From NCBI GenBank assembly GCA_024650045.1, contig JANKMU010000001.1, forward strand, positions 62,001-126,000: a DNA stretch of 64,000 bases, read 5' to 3'. This DNA is from Mycoplasmatota bacterium. Lineage in GTDB: Bacteria > Bacillota_I > Bacilli_A > Acholeplasmatales > Acholeplasmataceae. Each line of letters starts with the position of its first letter. Within the stretch, counting starts at the first letter, position 1. Positions 25,764 through 34,696 of the stretch are shown here, one piece after another. A model generated the notes under the pieces. The model did not search any database, had not been told where the DNA came from, and saw only the letters and a list, made by a program, of their open reading frames with translations. Both the position numbers and the translations under genes were made by a program.

Positions 25764-26507
25764 CTATTGAAGTTCTAAACTCCTATCCATCATGTAGTAT
25801 GTACTTATATATAGTACTAAAGTAATACAACCGTATACTCCTATAAAAGTCCAATCGATATATGTTGTTGAGCTTAATAAATCAGTTGTTAATTCCTGGT
25901 GTGGTACTAGTATTTGATACACTGTGTCGATGACGATAGACATTCCAAAGTATATGAGTATGCCCATAAGTATTTTTCTTTCACCTTTATATATGAGATT
26001 AAGAAAGGAAAATAAAAACATTAAAGTAGCAATTGAATATAAGGCATAGATAATTAAGGATAATATTGAAACGAATCCCTCCATAGGATTCTCTATAAAA
26101 AATAAAGTAATCATTTGAAATACAGATGAAAACGAGCCATCAAAAAAATAGAAAGTAACAGAAAATGTAATGATAGAAACTATAACTGTACAAATGATCC
26201 AGAAAAAGTTAACTATTATTTTCGATAGCATAATATCTGTTGTTGTTACAGGTAATGTAAATAATAGATACCCTGGCTTTCCATAAACACGTTTGCCTAA
26301 AGAAATAATCATATTATAAATGGTAAACAGTGTCATTACACTTACAATAATAACTGCACCAGATAGCAAAATTGCATTTAAATAAAAAGTATCGTCTGAA
26401 TAGTTTGTTAATGGATTGAGTAGAGCAAGAATAAGTAATGTGACATAAAAAGGCAAATATCTTCTATAACTTGCAAAAAATTCATGTTTTATCAATTTTC
26501 TAAGCAT
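25764..26507 (-). CDS. ABC-2 type transporter permease
   Basis: The 247-aa protein has six predicted membrane segments and short loops, like ABC-2 permeases of the YtrC/YhcI or BcrB type. It starts with LRKLIKHEFFASYRRYLPFY, typical of such subunits. The start has the ribosome site AAGGAGGTC and overlaps the ATPase gene by 8 bp. The exported substrate is unknown; peptide or antibiotic export and membrane stress response are common roles for this layout. Confidence 0.85.
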   Translation of the reverse strand: MLRKLIKHEFFASYRRYLPFYVTLLILALLNPLTNYSDDTFYLNAILLSGAVIIVSVMTLFTIYNMIISLGKRVYGKPGYLLFTLPVTTTDIMLSKIIVNFFWIICTVIVSIITFSVTFYFFDGSFSSVFQMITLFFIENPMEGFVSILSLIIYALYSIATLMFLFSFLNLIYKGERKILMGILIYFGMSIVIDTVYQILVPHQELTTDLLSSTTYIDWTFIGVYGCITLVLYISTYYMMDRSLELQ

Positions 26508-27201
26508 ATTTGAAGACCTCCTTAAAAGTTTCTAATAAGGACATTCCAGATAGTTCTATGAGTTCATTAATTGGTTTGTGCAGTAATACTCTACCTTCCT
26601 TTAAGAAGATAACTTCATCAAAAAGACTTTCTACATCATATATTTGATGTGTTGAAAGTAGAACAGTTGAGTCAGGCTCATGCTCATTCATAATTGTATC
26701 TAGTATGATTTGTCTAAGAGCGGGATCTACACCGCCTATAGGTTCATCAAAGATATAGATTTTAGCTCTTCTAGATAATACAAGAGCAAGTTGAAGCTTT
26801 TCTTGATTTCCCTTTGATAATTTTTTAATATATATACGATCTTCAATTTTGAATTTTCTTAATAATTCTTGGAATCTATCGTTATCAAAATCTGTATACA
26901 TATCTTTATAATAGTTTCTTAAATCTTTAATTTTCATCCACGAATCAAAAAAAAGTTGATCTGGTAAATATGAAATTAAAGCCTTTGATTTATTGGATTT
27001 AAGCTGGCCATCTATATATATTGTTCCACTATACTGCTTGAGCAATCCTGTTAACACTTTGATAAGTGTTGTTTTACCGCTACCATTTGGTCCTAACAAA
27101 CCAATGATTTTCCCTTTTTCAAGTTCTAGGTTGACATTAACTAACGCGTTTAAACTACCATACGATTTCGTAAGGTCATTTATCTTTATAATAGTGTTCA
27201 T
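26500..27201 (-). CDS. ABC transporter ATP-binding protein
   Basis: The 233-aa ATPase has Walker A (GLLGPNGSGKTTLIKVL) near residue 34, the signature LSKGNQEKLQLALVL near 130 and Walker B IYIFDEPIGGVDP near 150. It resembles BcrA/YtrB-type exporters. It is first in a two-gene operon with the permease; ribosome site GGGGTGG. No regulator gene adjoins. Confidence 0.92.
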   Translation of the reverse strand: MNTIIKINDLTKSYGSLNALVNVNLELEKGKIIGLLGPNGSGKTTLIKVLTGLLKQYSGTIYIDGQLKSNKSKALISYLPDQLFFDSWMKIKDLRNYYKDMYTDFDNDRFQELLRKFKIEDRIYIKKLSKGNQEKLQLALVLSRRAKIYIFDEPIGGVDPALRQIILDTIMNEHEPDSTVLLSTHQIYDVESLFDEVIFLKEGRVLLHKPINELIELSGMSLLETFKEVFKYA

Positions 27202-27243
27202 CGTTCCACCCCTTTATAGATATTATAATATAGATACAAAAAA

Positions 27244-27275
27244 AATGAGAATAATTTTTATATCATTCTCATTTC
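27244..27275 (-). terminator. Terminator of gdhA
   Basis: A 10-bp stem AAATGAGAAT/ATTCTCATTT with a 12-nt loop; on the minus strand it is followed by a T run. It may also work weakly on the plus strand. Confidence 0.75.
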
Positions 27276-27294
27276 TATTTCTTATTGATGTAAT

Positions 27295-28641
27295 CTAGAG
27301 AACACCTTGTTCCATCATCGCTTTTGCTATTTTATGGAAACTAAGCACGTTTGCTCCAAATAATAGGTCTTTTTCACGATCATATCTTTTAGAAGTTCTA
27401 TGAATTTCATGAAACATTTCACGCATGATAGAGTCAAGTTTCGAATCAATTCGTTTAAACGACCATGCATATCTACTAGTATTTTGAGCCATTTCTAGTC
27501 CAGAGACTATAACACCACCTGCATTTGCTGCTTTTCCTGGAGCATATAAGACATTATGCTTTTTAAGTAACTCTACAGCCTTATATGTTGTTGGCATATT
27601 CGCACCTTCAGCAACAATCATTACATTATTGTTAATTAATTTTAATGCTGATTTATAGTCCAACTCATTTTGTGTTGCACAAGGCATTGCGATATCACAT
27701 TTATATTTCCATATATCTGATGGGGTATTTCCATATGTGGCTTTGTCATCTTCATCTAAATACGCTTTGATTCGCTCTGATTTATTTTCTTTTATTTTTT
27801 TTATGATATCTAAATCAATACCACCTCTTTTATAGATGTAACCAGATGAGTCACTCATTGCAATCACTTGTGCACCTAACTCAATAGCTTTCTCTGCAGC
27901 GTAAATAGCAACATTACCTGATCCTGACACAATAACTTTCTTGTCTTTAAATCCTGTATCATGGAATGTTTTTAGAACTTCATCAACAAAATAACATAAA
28001 CCATATCCGGTTGCTTCCTTCCTTACTAGAGAGCCACCATATCGCTTGCCTTTTCCAGTAAAAGCACCAGTTATTTCATTACAAATCTTTTTATAATAAC
28101 CATACATATAACCAATTTCTTTTTGTCCAACACCGATGTCACCAGCAGGTATATCAACATCTGGACCAATATGACGATATAGCTCACTTATGAAACTTTG
28201 AGAAAATCTCATGATCTCAAAATCACTTTTACCTTTTGGATCAAAATCTGACCCACCTTTTGACCCTCCTAAAGATAATGAAGTTAAGGCGTTTTTAAAT
28301 GTTTGTTCAAAAGCAAGGAATTTCATAATTGATAAGTTTACAGAGGGATGAAAACGAAGTCCACCTTTATATGGGCCTTTGAGAGAATTGTACTGTACAC
28401 GATAACCTCTGTTAACACATACTTCATTTTTATCATTCATCCAAGATACCCTAAATTGTATGATTCTTTCTGGTTCCAAAATCCTTTCAATAATATTCAT
28501 TTTCTCATAGTGAGGGTACTCATCAATAATAATATCTACTGATTCTAACAATTCTAATGCTGCTTGTAAAAACTCAGTTTCGTGCTCATTTCTTTGAGAT
28601 AAAGCGCGATAACAAGATTTAAGGTATTCATTTTTTAACAT
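27295..28641 (-). CDS. gdhA: Glutamate dehydrogenase, probably NADP-dependent
   Basis: The protein (448 aa from this start) has the GdhA hallmarks: the glutamate-binding GPYKGGLRFHPSVN segment near residue 85, catalytic Lys in GGSKGGSDFDPKGKSD near 120, the PAGDIGVG block, and the Rossmann GSGNVAIYAAEKA near 233. It interconverts glutamate with 2-oxoglutarate and ammonia. The length and the SDFDPKGKSD region are typical of bacterial NADP-type hexamers. The ATG at 28641 follows TCGGAGGTG; an upstream in-frame ATG at 28680 lacks a ribosome site and falls in a palindromic region. Confidence 0.93.
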   Translation of the reverse strand: MLKNEYLKSCYRALSQRNEHETEFLQAALELLESVDIIIDEYPHYEKMNIIERILEPERIIQFRVSWMNDKNEVCVNRGYRVQYNSLKGPYKGGLRFHPSVNLSIMKFLAFEQTFKNALTSLSLGGSKGGSDFDPKGKSDFEIMRFSQSFISELYRHIGPDVDIPAGDIGVGQKEIGYMYGYYKKICNEITGAFTGKGKRYGGSLVRKEATGYGLCYFVDEVLKTFHDTGFKDKKVIVSGSGNVAIYAAEKAIELGAQVIAMSDSSGYIYKRGGIDLDIIKKIKENKSERIKAYLDEDDKATYGNTPSDIWKYKCDIAMPCATQNELDYKSALKLINNNVMIVAEGANMPTTYKAVELLKKHNVLYAPGKAANAGGVIVSGLEMAQNTSRYAWSFKRIDSKLDSIMREMFHEIHRTSKRYDREKDLLFGANVLSFHKIAKAMMEQGVL

Positions 28642-28654
28642 ATACACCTCCGAA

Positions 28655-28677
28655 TTAGTTAAGGTAACTAACTTAAC
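28655..28677 (-). promoter_or_regulatory. Nested palindromes upstream of gdhA
   Basis: TTAGTTA-AGG-TAACTAA (28655-28671) and GTTAAG-8-CTTAAC (28658-28677) overlap each other between promoter and ribosome site of gdhA. This is the sort of dyad a nitrogen or carbon regulator could bind; the regulator is not identified. Confidence 0.4.
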
Positions 28678-28809
28678 CATATTTTATATACATCATTGAT
28701 GAAAGTCAAGGCAACTCATTGGCACAAGTGTGATAAAAATTAGGTTTTTAGTATATAATGGGTATAAACAAAGTCATTATATATTTAAAAACAACCAGGA
28801 GGTATTTAT

Positions 28810-29820
28810 ATGGGAATTACATCGTATTTAAAACCAAAAACAATGATATATACCGGAAAGCATGATGATGTTAAAACAAAAATAACACATTATCAGTACA
28901 GTACAGAGTTATTGGAAATTATAAAGGAGTATGAACCGACAAAAGAAGCTAAGCACTATATTCAGGTTGTAGGTTTATCTGACATTGAACAACTTAAGCA
29001 GATTAGAGATTTTTATCAAATTGATCATCTCGTTTTTGAGGATGTACTCAATGTGAATCAAAGAAATAAAATAGAACTAACTAACCAGTACCTTTTTGGA
29101 ACGTTTAATATATCTTATCTTGAAAACAAACAAATTAAAAATGATTATTTAAGTTTAATCATGTTTAAAGATACAATTATTTCTTTTCATGAAACTATAC
29201 CAGTATATCTATCACCTTTGGAACAGTTGTTCACCGAATATAAAGAACTTAAAGAGAAAAATATTGACTTTTTACTATATGAGATTTTAGATATTATTAC
29301 CGATGGTCACTTAGATGTTTATGATCATTTAGACTTTTTAGTTAATCAGTTTGAAGAAGAAATATTAGAAACCAAGAACATTGAGCAAGAAGCATTTTAT
29401 TTAATAAGAAAGCAATTATTAAGACTGAGAAATAACGTGTCACCAGTATTTGAACAATTGGAGAAAATAATTCTAAAGAAGGAATTACTTTTTAATAATG
29501 ATAATATTCCATATTATGATGATTTAAAAGATCACCTTCAAAGACTGGAACTACGTTTAATCCAAAGCAAAGAAACAACGAATCATTTACTTGATTTACA
29601 TATCAATAACCAATCAAACAAAATGAATCAGATTATGGCAACTCTAACATTGTTTTCTGCGATTTTCATTCCGTTATCTTTTTTAACTGGTTTTTTTGGT
29701 ATGAATTTTGTATATTTTGAAGTGTTATCATATGAGCATGCATTAATCTTCTTTGTGGCAGTGTGTGCTGTGATTGCTGGTGCAATGTTCTACATTTTTA
29801 AGAAAAAGAAGTGGTTATAA
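28810..29820 (+). CDS. corA: CorA family divalent cation transporter
   Basis: The 336-aa protein has a large cytoplasmic N-terminal domain and two C-terminal membrane helices joined by the signature loop GMN (TGFFGMNF near residue 298), the selectivity motif of CorA Mg2+ channels. The last helix ends in a basic KKKKW tail. Substrates can be Mg2+, Co2+ or Ni2+; Mg2+ is most likely. The ribosome site is CAGGAGG. Confidence 0.94.
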   Translation: MGITSYLKPKTMIYTGKHDDVKTKITHYQYSTELLEIIKEYEPTKEAKHYIQVVGLSDIEQLKQIRDFYQIDHLVFEDVLNVNQRNKIELTNQYLFGTFNISYLENKQIKNDYLSLIMFKDTIISFHETIPVYLSPLEQLFTEYKELKEKNIDFLLYEILDIITDGHLDVYDHLDFLVNQFEEEILETKNIEQEAFYLIRKQLLRLRNNVSPVFEQLEKIILKKELLFNNDNIPYYDDLKDHLQRLELRLIQSKETTNHLLDLHINNQSNKMNQIMATLTLFSAIFIPLSFLTGFFGMNFVYFEVLSYEHALIFFVAVCAVIAGAMFYIFKKKKWL

Positions 29821-29845
29821 AAACCAGTTAATAGGAGCACTCATT

Positions 29846-30637
29846 ATGAAAATAGATTTACTTAAAACTAAAATTAGAGAAACATTGAATGATAAAGATA
29901 TCAATCAATATAAACACTTATTAAAAGATGCTATTGAACATATTGGACATATAGATTCAGAACTTAGAGATGATTTGATACTTGAATATTTATTTAGATT
30001 GTTTATTGAAGCAGACTTGAATAAGGAAATACTTAATGAAACAGTTTTAAAACTACTATCAAATCTTAATGATGGCATTGATGAAGTCAGTGATAAAGTA
30101 TTTAAAAGAACATTCTCAATGTTGGCTTTGGTTGCGTTAATAAAAAGGCACACGATAACACCTTGGATTGATCATGATTTACAAGATCAAATTATTCATG
30201 ACAGTATCCATGCGTTTTCAAAGGAAAAAGATATGAGAGGTTATGTTGAAGATAAAGGATGGGCACATGCTGGTGCACACGGAGCCGATTTATTTTTAGC
30301 CATATCAAACCTAGAGAGAATAAGTAAAAAAGATTTAAATCAAATGCTTGATATTCTTTATTCAAAACTTTGCCTCGAACAAAATACGTTCCATTTAGGT
30401 GAAGATAAGAGAATGGCTAGAGCTGCATCATTTATCTTTAAAAATGAGAAAATGGATAGAGGACAAGTGAAAATATGGATACGTTCATTTACTAAAATTG
30501 ATAACCGAGGAATAGAACTTGTTGTGTCAAAAAGTAATGGAAGAAATTTTTTAACAGCTTTAAGTGTTTACATGAAGCACGATGATGAAATAGTTAAGTT
30601 GTGTCGTGAAGTTATTGAGTATCTTGTTTTGGAGTAG
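29846..30637 (+). CDS. DUF2785 domain protein
   Basis: The protein (263 aa from this start) is helical and carries the DUF2785 pattern RGYVEDKGWAHAGAHGADLFL near residue 133. Its function is unknown; the invariant Trp-Ala-His/His-Asp pattern could form a binding site. The ATG at 29846 has the ribosome site TAGGAGCAC; an ATG at 29774 inside corA is in frame but lacks one. It starts 25 bp after corA and is probably in the same transcript. Confidence 0.83.
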   Translation: MKIDLLKTKIRETLNDKDINQYKHLLKDAIEHIGHIDSELRDDLILEYLFRLFIEADLNKEILNETVLKLLSNLNDGIDEVSDKVFKRTFSMLALVALIKRHTITPWIDHDLQDQIIHDSIHAFSKEKDMRGYVEDKGWAHAGAHGADLFLAISNLERISKKDLNQMLDILYSKLCLEQNTFHLGEDKRMARAASFIFKNEKMDRGQVKIWIRSFTKIDNRGIELVVSKSNGRNFLTALSVYMKHDDEIVKLCREVIEYLVLE

Positions 30638-30663
30638 ATATACTGATATTTTAGATAATTTAA

Positions 30664-30699
30664 GAACATATCACAGAAGATCTGGATATGTTTTTTTAT
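30664..30699 (+). terminator. Terminator of the corA operon
   Basis: Stem AACATATC/GATATGTT with a 12-nt loop and a T run. Confidence 0.8.
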
Positions 30700-30755
30700 T
30701 TAATTAAATATTTATTTAATTGTGTTAATAAAAAATAAAAAGTTAAAAATAGGTA

Positions 30756-30784
30756 TTGTGTTACGAATAGTACTGTGTTATAAT
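30756..30784 (+). promoter_or_regulatory. Predicted promoter of the padR operon
   Basis: TTGTGT (30756-30761), 17-bp spacer, TATAAT (30779-30784). A GTGTTA motif occurs at the -35 and again just before the -10, which could be part of an autoregulatory site. Confidence 0.55.
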
Positions 30785-30804
30785 CAGTGTGTAGGAGGGA
30801 TTGT

Positions 30805-31179
30805 ATGAATGCACAGTTTAAAAGAGGAATCATTGAGTTATGTGTCTTATCTATCTTAGTAGAAGAAGACAATTACGGTTATGAAATCATAAGTAAGTTA
30901 TCTGAACATATCGATGTTAGTGAAAATACGATATACCCAATTTTAAGAAGACTTACAAGTGAAGATTACTTTAGCACATATTTACAAGAATCAAATGAAG
31001 GAGCACCTAGAAAGTATTACTCGATGACTGAAAAAGGATTTATATATTATTTAACTTTAAGAGAAGAATGGGACGAATTTATTGGTGGCGTATACCACAT
31101 CATAAACCAAGGAGGTAAGAAAAATGAAGAAATATTTAGAAGATTTAAGACAAGAATTAATGAAAAGAAACATGAGTAG
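30805..31179 (+). CDS. PadR-family transcriptional regulator
   Basis: The protein (124 aa from this start) is a winged-helix PadR protein: KRGIIELCVLSILVEEDNYGYEI at the N-terminus, the recognition helix region ISENTIYPILRRL-like (VSENTIYPILRRLTSE) and the wing with EGAPRKYYSMTEKG. Such regulators repress their own operon, which often encodes a DUF1700 membrane or envelope protein, as here. The ATG at 30805 follows TAGGAGGGA; an earlier in-frame ATG at 30787 is unlikely. Confidence 0.92.
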   Translation: MNAQFKRGIIELCVLSILVEEDNYGYEIISKLSEHIDVSENTIYPILRRLTSEDYFSTYLQESNEGAPRKYYSMTEKGFIYYLTLREEWDEFIGGVYHIINQGGKKNEEIFRRFKTRINEKKHE

Positions 31180-32089
31180 TGATGAGATTGATGAGATTAT
31201 TAAAGATCATGAGGAAATGATTGAGTCAGCACTTGCAAAAGGCATTGATGAGGAAGATCTAAAAACTCAGTTTGGTGATCCAAAAAAACTTGCTGATGAT
31301 TTAACTGGAGATGCAGACAGCGAAAAGACTGAAAAAAGTGAAAAGACTGAATCAAAAGATTACGAAGTTTATAAATCATTCGATCCAGATAGTGATTCTA
31401 TAAGTGTATTTGTAAAACTAGTTTCGGAAGACATTGCATATAGACCTTCAAACAATGGAAAAGTCAATGTATTATTTAAGGGCGTAAAAGATTTGAAAGA
31501 TTATGAAGTCAAGTATGAAAACAATGAACTCATTATCGAAGCACCAAAACAAGTTGGATTCTTCTTTATGAGAACATCACAATCAGATGCTAGTCTTATT
31601 GTAGAAGTTCCAAAGGCTTTAGATTTCATTCAATTAAAGCATAAATCGGTTAGTTCAGATGTCTTAGTTCTAGATGTCAATGTTAAATCGTTTGAATTAA
31701 GTTCAACAAGTGGAGATATCGAAGTTAAGGATGCAAAACTTGGACTAACGAAATGGAACACAGTTAGTGGAGACATTGAAGTTAAGAACACTTCAATTGA
31801 TACTTTAAATTCCTCACAAGTCAGTGGAGACTTAGCATTAAGTAAAGTTCAAATTTCAGGAGATATAAAGCTCAATACTGTAAGTGGAGATGTTGAAGCT
31901 GAAGATACTATTTGTGAAACATGTGACTATAGTTCAGTGAGTGGAGATTTAAAAGGTAAAGAGTTTTATCCAAAAGCAGTTTTATTAAAATCAGTAAGTG
32001 GAGATATCAAAATTACCAATAAAGAAGTAACAGATATCAAAGTGATTAAAAAATCATCTGTATCAGGTAGTATCAGTATCAAAGACTAA
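31124..32089 (+). CDS. DUF1700/DUF4097-like protein paired with PadR
   Basis: The 321-aa protein begins with a helical DUF1700-type segment (YLEDLRQELMKRNMSSDEID, then IIKDHEEMIESAL) typical of partners of PadR. A Lys/Glu linker follows (about residues 66-82), then a repetitive beta-strand domain with VSGD(I/L/V) occurring about every 20-25 residues from 200 onward, as in DUF4097 beta-solenoid proteins. No membrane helix or signal peptide is seen, so it is probably cytoplasmic or peripheral. It overlaps padR by 56 bp, which implies coupled expression. Function unknown. Confidence 0.82.
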   Translation: MKKYLEDLRQELMKRNMSSDEIDEIIKDHEEMIESALAKGIDEEDLKTQFGDPKKLADDLTGDADSEKTEKSEKTESKDYEVYKSFDPDSDSISVFVKLVSEDIAYRPSNNGKVNVLFKGVKDLKDYEVKYENNELIIEAPKQVGFFFMRTSQSDASLIVEVPKALDFIQLKHKSVSSDVLVLDVNVKSFELSSTSGDIEVKDAKLGLTKWNTVSGDIEVKNTSIDTLNSSQVSGDLALSKVQISGDIKLNTVSGDVEAEDTICETCDYSSVSGDLKGKEFYPKAVLLKSVSGDIKITNKEVTDIKVIKKSSVSGSISIKD

Positions 32090-32111
32090 ATCAAAAAATA
32101 TGTTAAAAATC

Positions 32112-32137
32112 GAAAAAGGCGACATGCCTTTTTCTTT
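32112..32137 (+). terminator. Terminator of the padR operon
   Basis: Stem GAAAAAGGC/GCCTTTTTC with a GACAT loop, then TTTATAT. Confidence 0.75.
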
Positions 32138-32423
32138 ATATATACAATATGTTAAAATAAATATATCGAGTCCCATTTCTAATCATTTTTTTAATTGCAA
32201 TATGAATGTTTTTAAAAGCATTTTTGGAGATAATGAATCATAAAAATTTAAGCTTTAATAATAATTGCTTCAATTTTGAATAAATAGTTAATGTTATTGT
32301 AAAATCGCTATACAAACTGATATACCAATCATTTAAAAATGTTAAAATAATGATATAGAAGTAAAAAAGTATAAAAAATAAATAAAAAAAATTAGAAAGG
32401 TAATTTCATTTAGCATTTATTTA
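32138..32423. other. AT-rich intergenic region without recognised genes
   Basis: Between the padR operon terminator and the methyltransferase gene. It is extremely AT-rich with several ATGTTAAAATAA-like repeats (near 32149 and 32339). No ORF, tRNA or convincing paired promoter was found. Confidence 0.5.
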
Positions 32424-33269
32424 ATGTTTAAGTGGATAAACAGAAAAATGAACATTAAAAATCTAGAAAAATATCTAAATAAACCGATCATATACACGAA
32501 TGGTAATGCCCAGATGTGGACTGACCCATATATAAGTAAACATTTATTAGATGCACATTTAAATCAAAGCGTTGATGCAGCCAGTAGAAACTTTAGGGAT
32601 ATTGATCAAACTGTTGATTGGTTATCTAATATGATAAAAAATCCTAATGCTAGTATTTTAGATTTAGGATGTGGACCTGGACTATATACACAAAGGTTTG
32701 CTAAAAAAGGTTATCAAGTAACAGGTGTTGATTTTTCTGAAACATCGATTCAATATGCAAAAGAACAAGCATCTAAAAATAACTTGAATATTATATACAA
32801 CCAGAGTAATTACTTAAGTTATGAGTTTAATGAAAAGTATGATTTAATATATATGATTTATTGTGACTTTGCTGTGCTGTCTTTTGCTGAAAGAAAGATA
32901 TTAGTAAATAACATTTTTAATACACTAAAACCTAATGGGTTATTTGTTTTTGATGCGTATAATGAATCATTTCTCAAGACAAAAACATTTGATAAAGATT
33001 TTGAATATGATGAATCCGGGTTTTGGACAGACAAACCATATTTGTGTCTAAGCCAAAGTTATCATTATAAAGAACACAAGGTCATACTTGATCAACATAT
33101 TGTTTTAACTGATGATAGTGAACCTAAAGTGTATCGTTTTTATAATCAATACATGAACTTAAAAGACGTTAGTCAATATTTTTTACCTTTTGGTTTTTCC
33201 AATATTAAAGTACATGAAAATGTAATCGAAGATGAAAACATTAATTTTTACTCAATGAGAAAAATATAA
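32424..33269 (+). CDS. Class I SAM-dependent methyltransferase
   Basis: The 281-aa protein has the SAM-binding motif ILDLGCGPGLYTQRFAKKG near residue 79, the acidic motif VDFSETSIQYAKEQA, and the later LKPNGLFVFDAYNE block. The substrate is unknown. The start is uncertain: ATG 32424 has an AGAAAGG ribosome-like site rather far upstream (about 20 bp), and ATG 32448 is an alternative. It appears monocistronic. Confidence 0.85.
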   Translation: MFKWINRKMNIKNLEKYLNKPIIYTNGNAQMWTDPYISKHLLDAHLNQSVDAASRNFRDIDQTVDWLSNMIKNPNASILDLGCGPGLYTQRFAKKGYQVTGVDFSETSIQYAKEQASKNNLNIIYNQSNYLSYEFNEKYDLIYMIYCDFAVLSFAERKILVNNIFNTLKPNGLFVFDAYNESFLKTKTFDKDFEYDESGFWTDKPYLCLSQSYHYKEHKVILDQHIVLTDDSEPKVYRFYNQYMNLKDVSQYFLPFGFSNIKVHENVIEDENINFYSMRKI

Positions 33270-33311
33270 TTTTTTTCTTTATTAAAATACTATGATTTAT
33301 ATACATTGTAT

Positions 33312-33319
33312 GCTAGAAT
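33312..33319 (+). promoter_or_regulatory. Extended -10 element for the riboswitch transcript
   Basis: TATGCTAGAAT around 33310-33319 contains the extended -10 TG-N-TAGAAT. It would start transcription a few bases ahead of the riboswitch aptamer. Confidence 0.45.
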
Positions 33320-33336
33320 ATTAATGAATTAAATAA

Positions 33337-33407
33337 ATGTCAAAGGCAAACCTAGGGAAATCTAGCGACGCAAAACTATAGGGCCTTGAATGGTCGCCAG
33401 TTGTCAT
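33337..33407 (+). ncRNA. Cyclic-di-GMP-I (GEMM) type riboswitch aptamer
   Basis: The region has the class I c-di-GMP aptamer layout: P1 arms ATGTCAA/TTGTCAT with one T-T mismatch, the GGCAAACC entry, a P2 helix capped by GGGAAATC (GAAA tetraloop), the strongly conserved GACGCAAA linker, then ACTATAGGG-CCTT for P3 and GGTCGCCAG closing. The only protein gene downstream is a surface-protein gene 58 bp away, the usual target type. Class I binds c-di-GMP; a cGAMP-binding variant cannot be excluded by eye. Confidence 0.88.
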
Positions 33408-33442
33408 GAAAGTTACATATGTAATTTTTTTGACTTTTTTTA
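33403..33442 (+). terminator. Riboswitch-controlled terminator (expression platform)
   Basis: A 14-bp hairpin GTCATGAAAGTTAC/GTAATTTTTTTGAC (one mismatch, two wobbles, ATAT loop) is followed by a T run. Its left arm begins with the GTCAT that forms the 3' strand of riboswitch helix P1, so the two structures exclude each other. Ligand-stabilised P1 would block the terminator, which predicts an ON switch. Confidence 0.72.
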
Positions 33443-33464
33443 TTGCCAAAAAGGAGGTGCCAAA

Positions 33465-34631
33465 ATGAAATCCAAGTTGAATAGAAAATCAATCATTGTC
33501 TTTTTAGGAACAATGCTACTATTATTTAATTTTGGAATTACTTTCGCTTTTTGGGCATCATCTATTCAAGGAGATTTGGATCAAACAAATGGTAACATCT
33601 CAATTGGCTCTTGGCAGTTTTTACCACCAGGTTTTGTAGGGGTCACTCAAAATGGGAATGGAGATTTTATAACTCTTGATCAAATAGGAACAACTGGGTA
33701 TCCCGCATCTGGACAATATAAACTTATGGAAAATATTGATTATATGAATAACAACTTTACACCAATAGAAAATTTTAGTGGTGAATTCTATGGTGATGGG
33801 TTTATCATTTCAAATATATCTATTTCAAGCGGTAACAATGTTTTAGGTGTTTTCGCACAAAACAGTGGTTTAATTACACAAGTAGGTTTCCATAACGTCA
33901 ATATCACATACAGTTCATCTGGAGATTTTACAGTTGGAGGTTTAGTTGGAGAAAACACAGGTACAATAAGTTTTGTTTATATAATAGGAAGCATAGATGT
34001 TGATTCAACGAAACTGACAAATGCAAATAACGAAGTAATGAGTCATCAATTAAATGTAGGTGGATTGGTTGGATTAAATTCAGGAACGATTCACCATACA
34101 CATTCTAATATGTCAATTTTTGCTGATTCAACAGCATCAGCTGCAAATCCAAGAAGTAATGTAACTGCTAACACTTATACTGGTGGTTTAGTTGGAAGAA
34201 ACATTTCTAGCGGTAGTATAAGTATAAGTTATGCAACAGGTACTGTAAATGCTAGTGCTACAGGAATAAGGAATCAAGGAAATTCAACATCTAATGCATA
34301 TAGTTATGCTGGAGGTTTAGTTGGAGATAACATAAACACAGCATCGGTTTCAAGTAGTTTTGCAACTGGTAATGTAACAGCAACAGCAACAGCTACAAAT
34401 ACACAACTTAGTTATGCAGGTGGATTGTTAGGGCAAGGAAGTTCAACTTCTAGTTATCGATTAAGTTCACAATCTATTACTGGTGGTACAATTAATACAT
34501 CAGGAACTGCAACGACATCAACAAATCTTCAATTAGAATCTTTTGTTACTGCGAATCTAGGATGGAGTGCAGATAACTGGTTATTTGAGACAGGTAATTA
34601 TCCAAAAATTAAAGAGAACACTTATAATTAG
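33465..34631 (+). CDS. GLUG-repeat surface protein under c-di-GMP riboswitch control
   Basis: The protein (388 aa from this start) has a signal peptide (hydrophobic residues about 10-28) and an N-terminal segment like SipW-type secreted proteins (FAFWASS, then NGNISIGSW). The body is a Ser/Thr/Asn-rich beta-solenoid with at least four GLUG motifs: VGGLVGENTGTIS, VGGLVGLNSGTIH, TGGLVGRNISSGS and AGGLVGDN. GLUG proteins are often adhesins or matrix components. The ATG at 33465 has the ribosome site AAAGGAGGTG. No LPXTG anchor is seen. The riboswitch upstream suggests it is made when c-di-GMP is high. Confidence 0.88.
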   Translation: MKSKLNRKSIIVFLGTMLLLFNFGITFAFWASSIQGDLDQTNGNISIGSWQFLPPGFVGVTQNGNGDFITLDQIGTTGYPASGQYKLMENIDYMNNNFTPIENFSGEFYGDGFIISNISISSGNNVLGVFAQNSGLITQVGFHNVNITYSSSGDFTVGGLVGENTGTISFVYIIGSIDVDSTKLTNANNEVMSHQLNVGGLVGLNSGTIHHTHSNMSIFADSTASAANPRSNVTANTYTGGLVGRNISSGSISISYATGTVNASATGIRNQGNSTSNAYSYAGGLVGDNINTASVSSSFATGNVTATATATNTQLSYAGGLLGQGSSTSSYRLSSQSITGGTINTSGTATTSTNLQLESFVTANLGWSADNWLFETGNYPKIKENTYN

Positions 34632-34634
34632 AAC

Positions 34635-34665
34635 AAAAGGCAAGTGGAAACCCATTTGCCTTTTA
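34635..34665 (+). terminator. Terminator after the surface-protein gene
   Basis: Stem AAAAGGCAAGTGG/CCCATTTGCCTTTT with a short AAA-type loop. A TGTTATACT extended -10 for gltS follows immediately (34666-34674). Confidence 0.75.
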
Positions 34666-34696
34666 TGTTATACTAAAAAATAAGAGAGGTGAGTTA

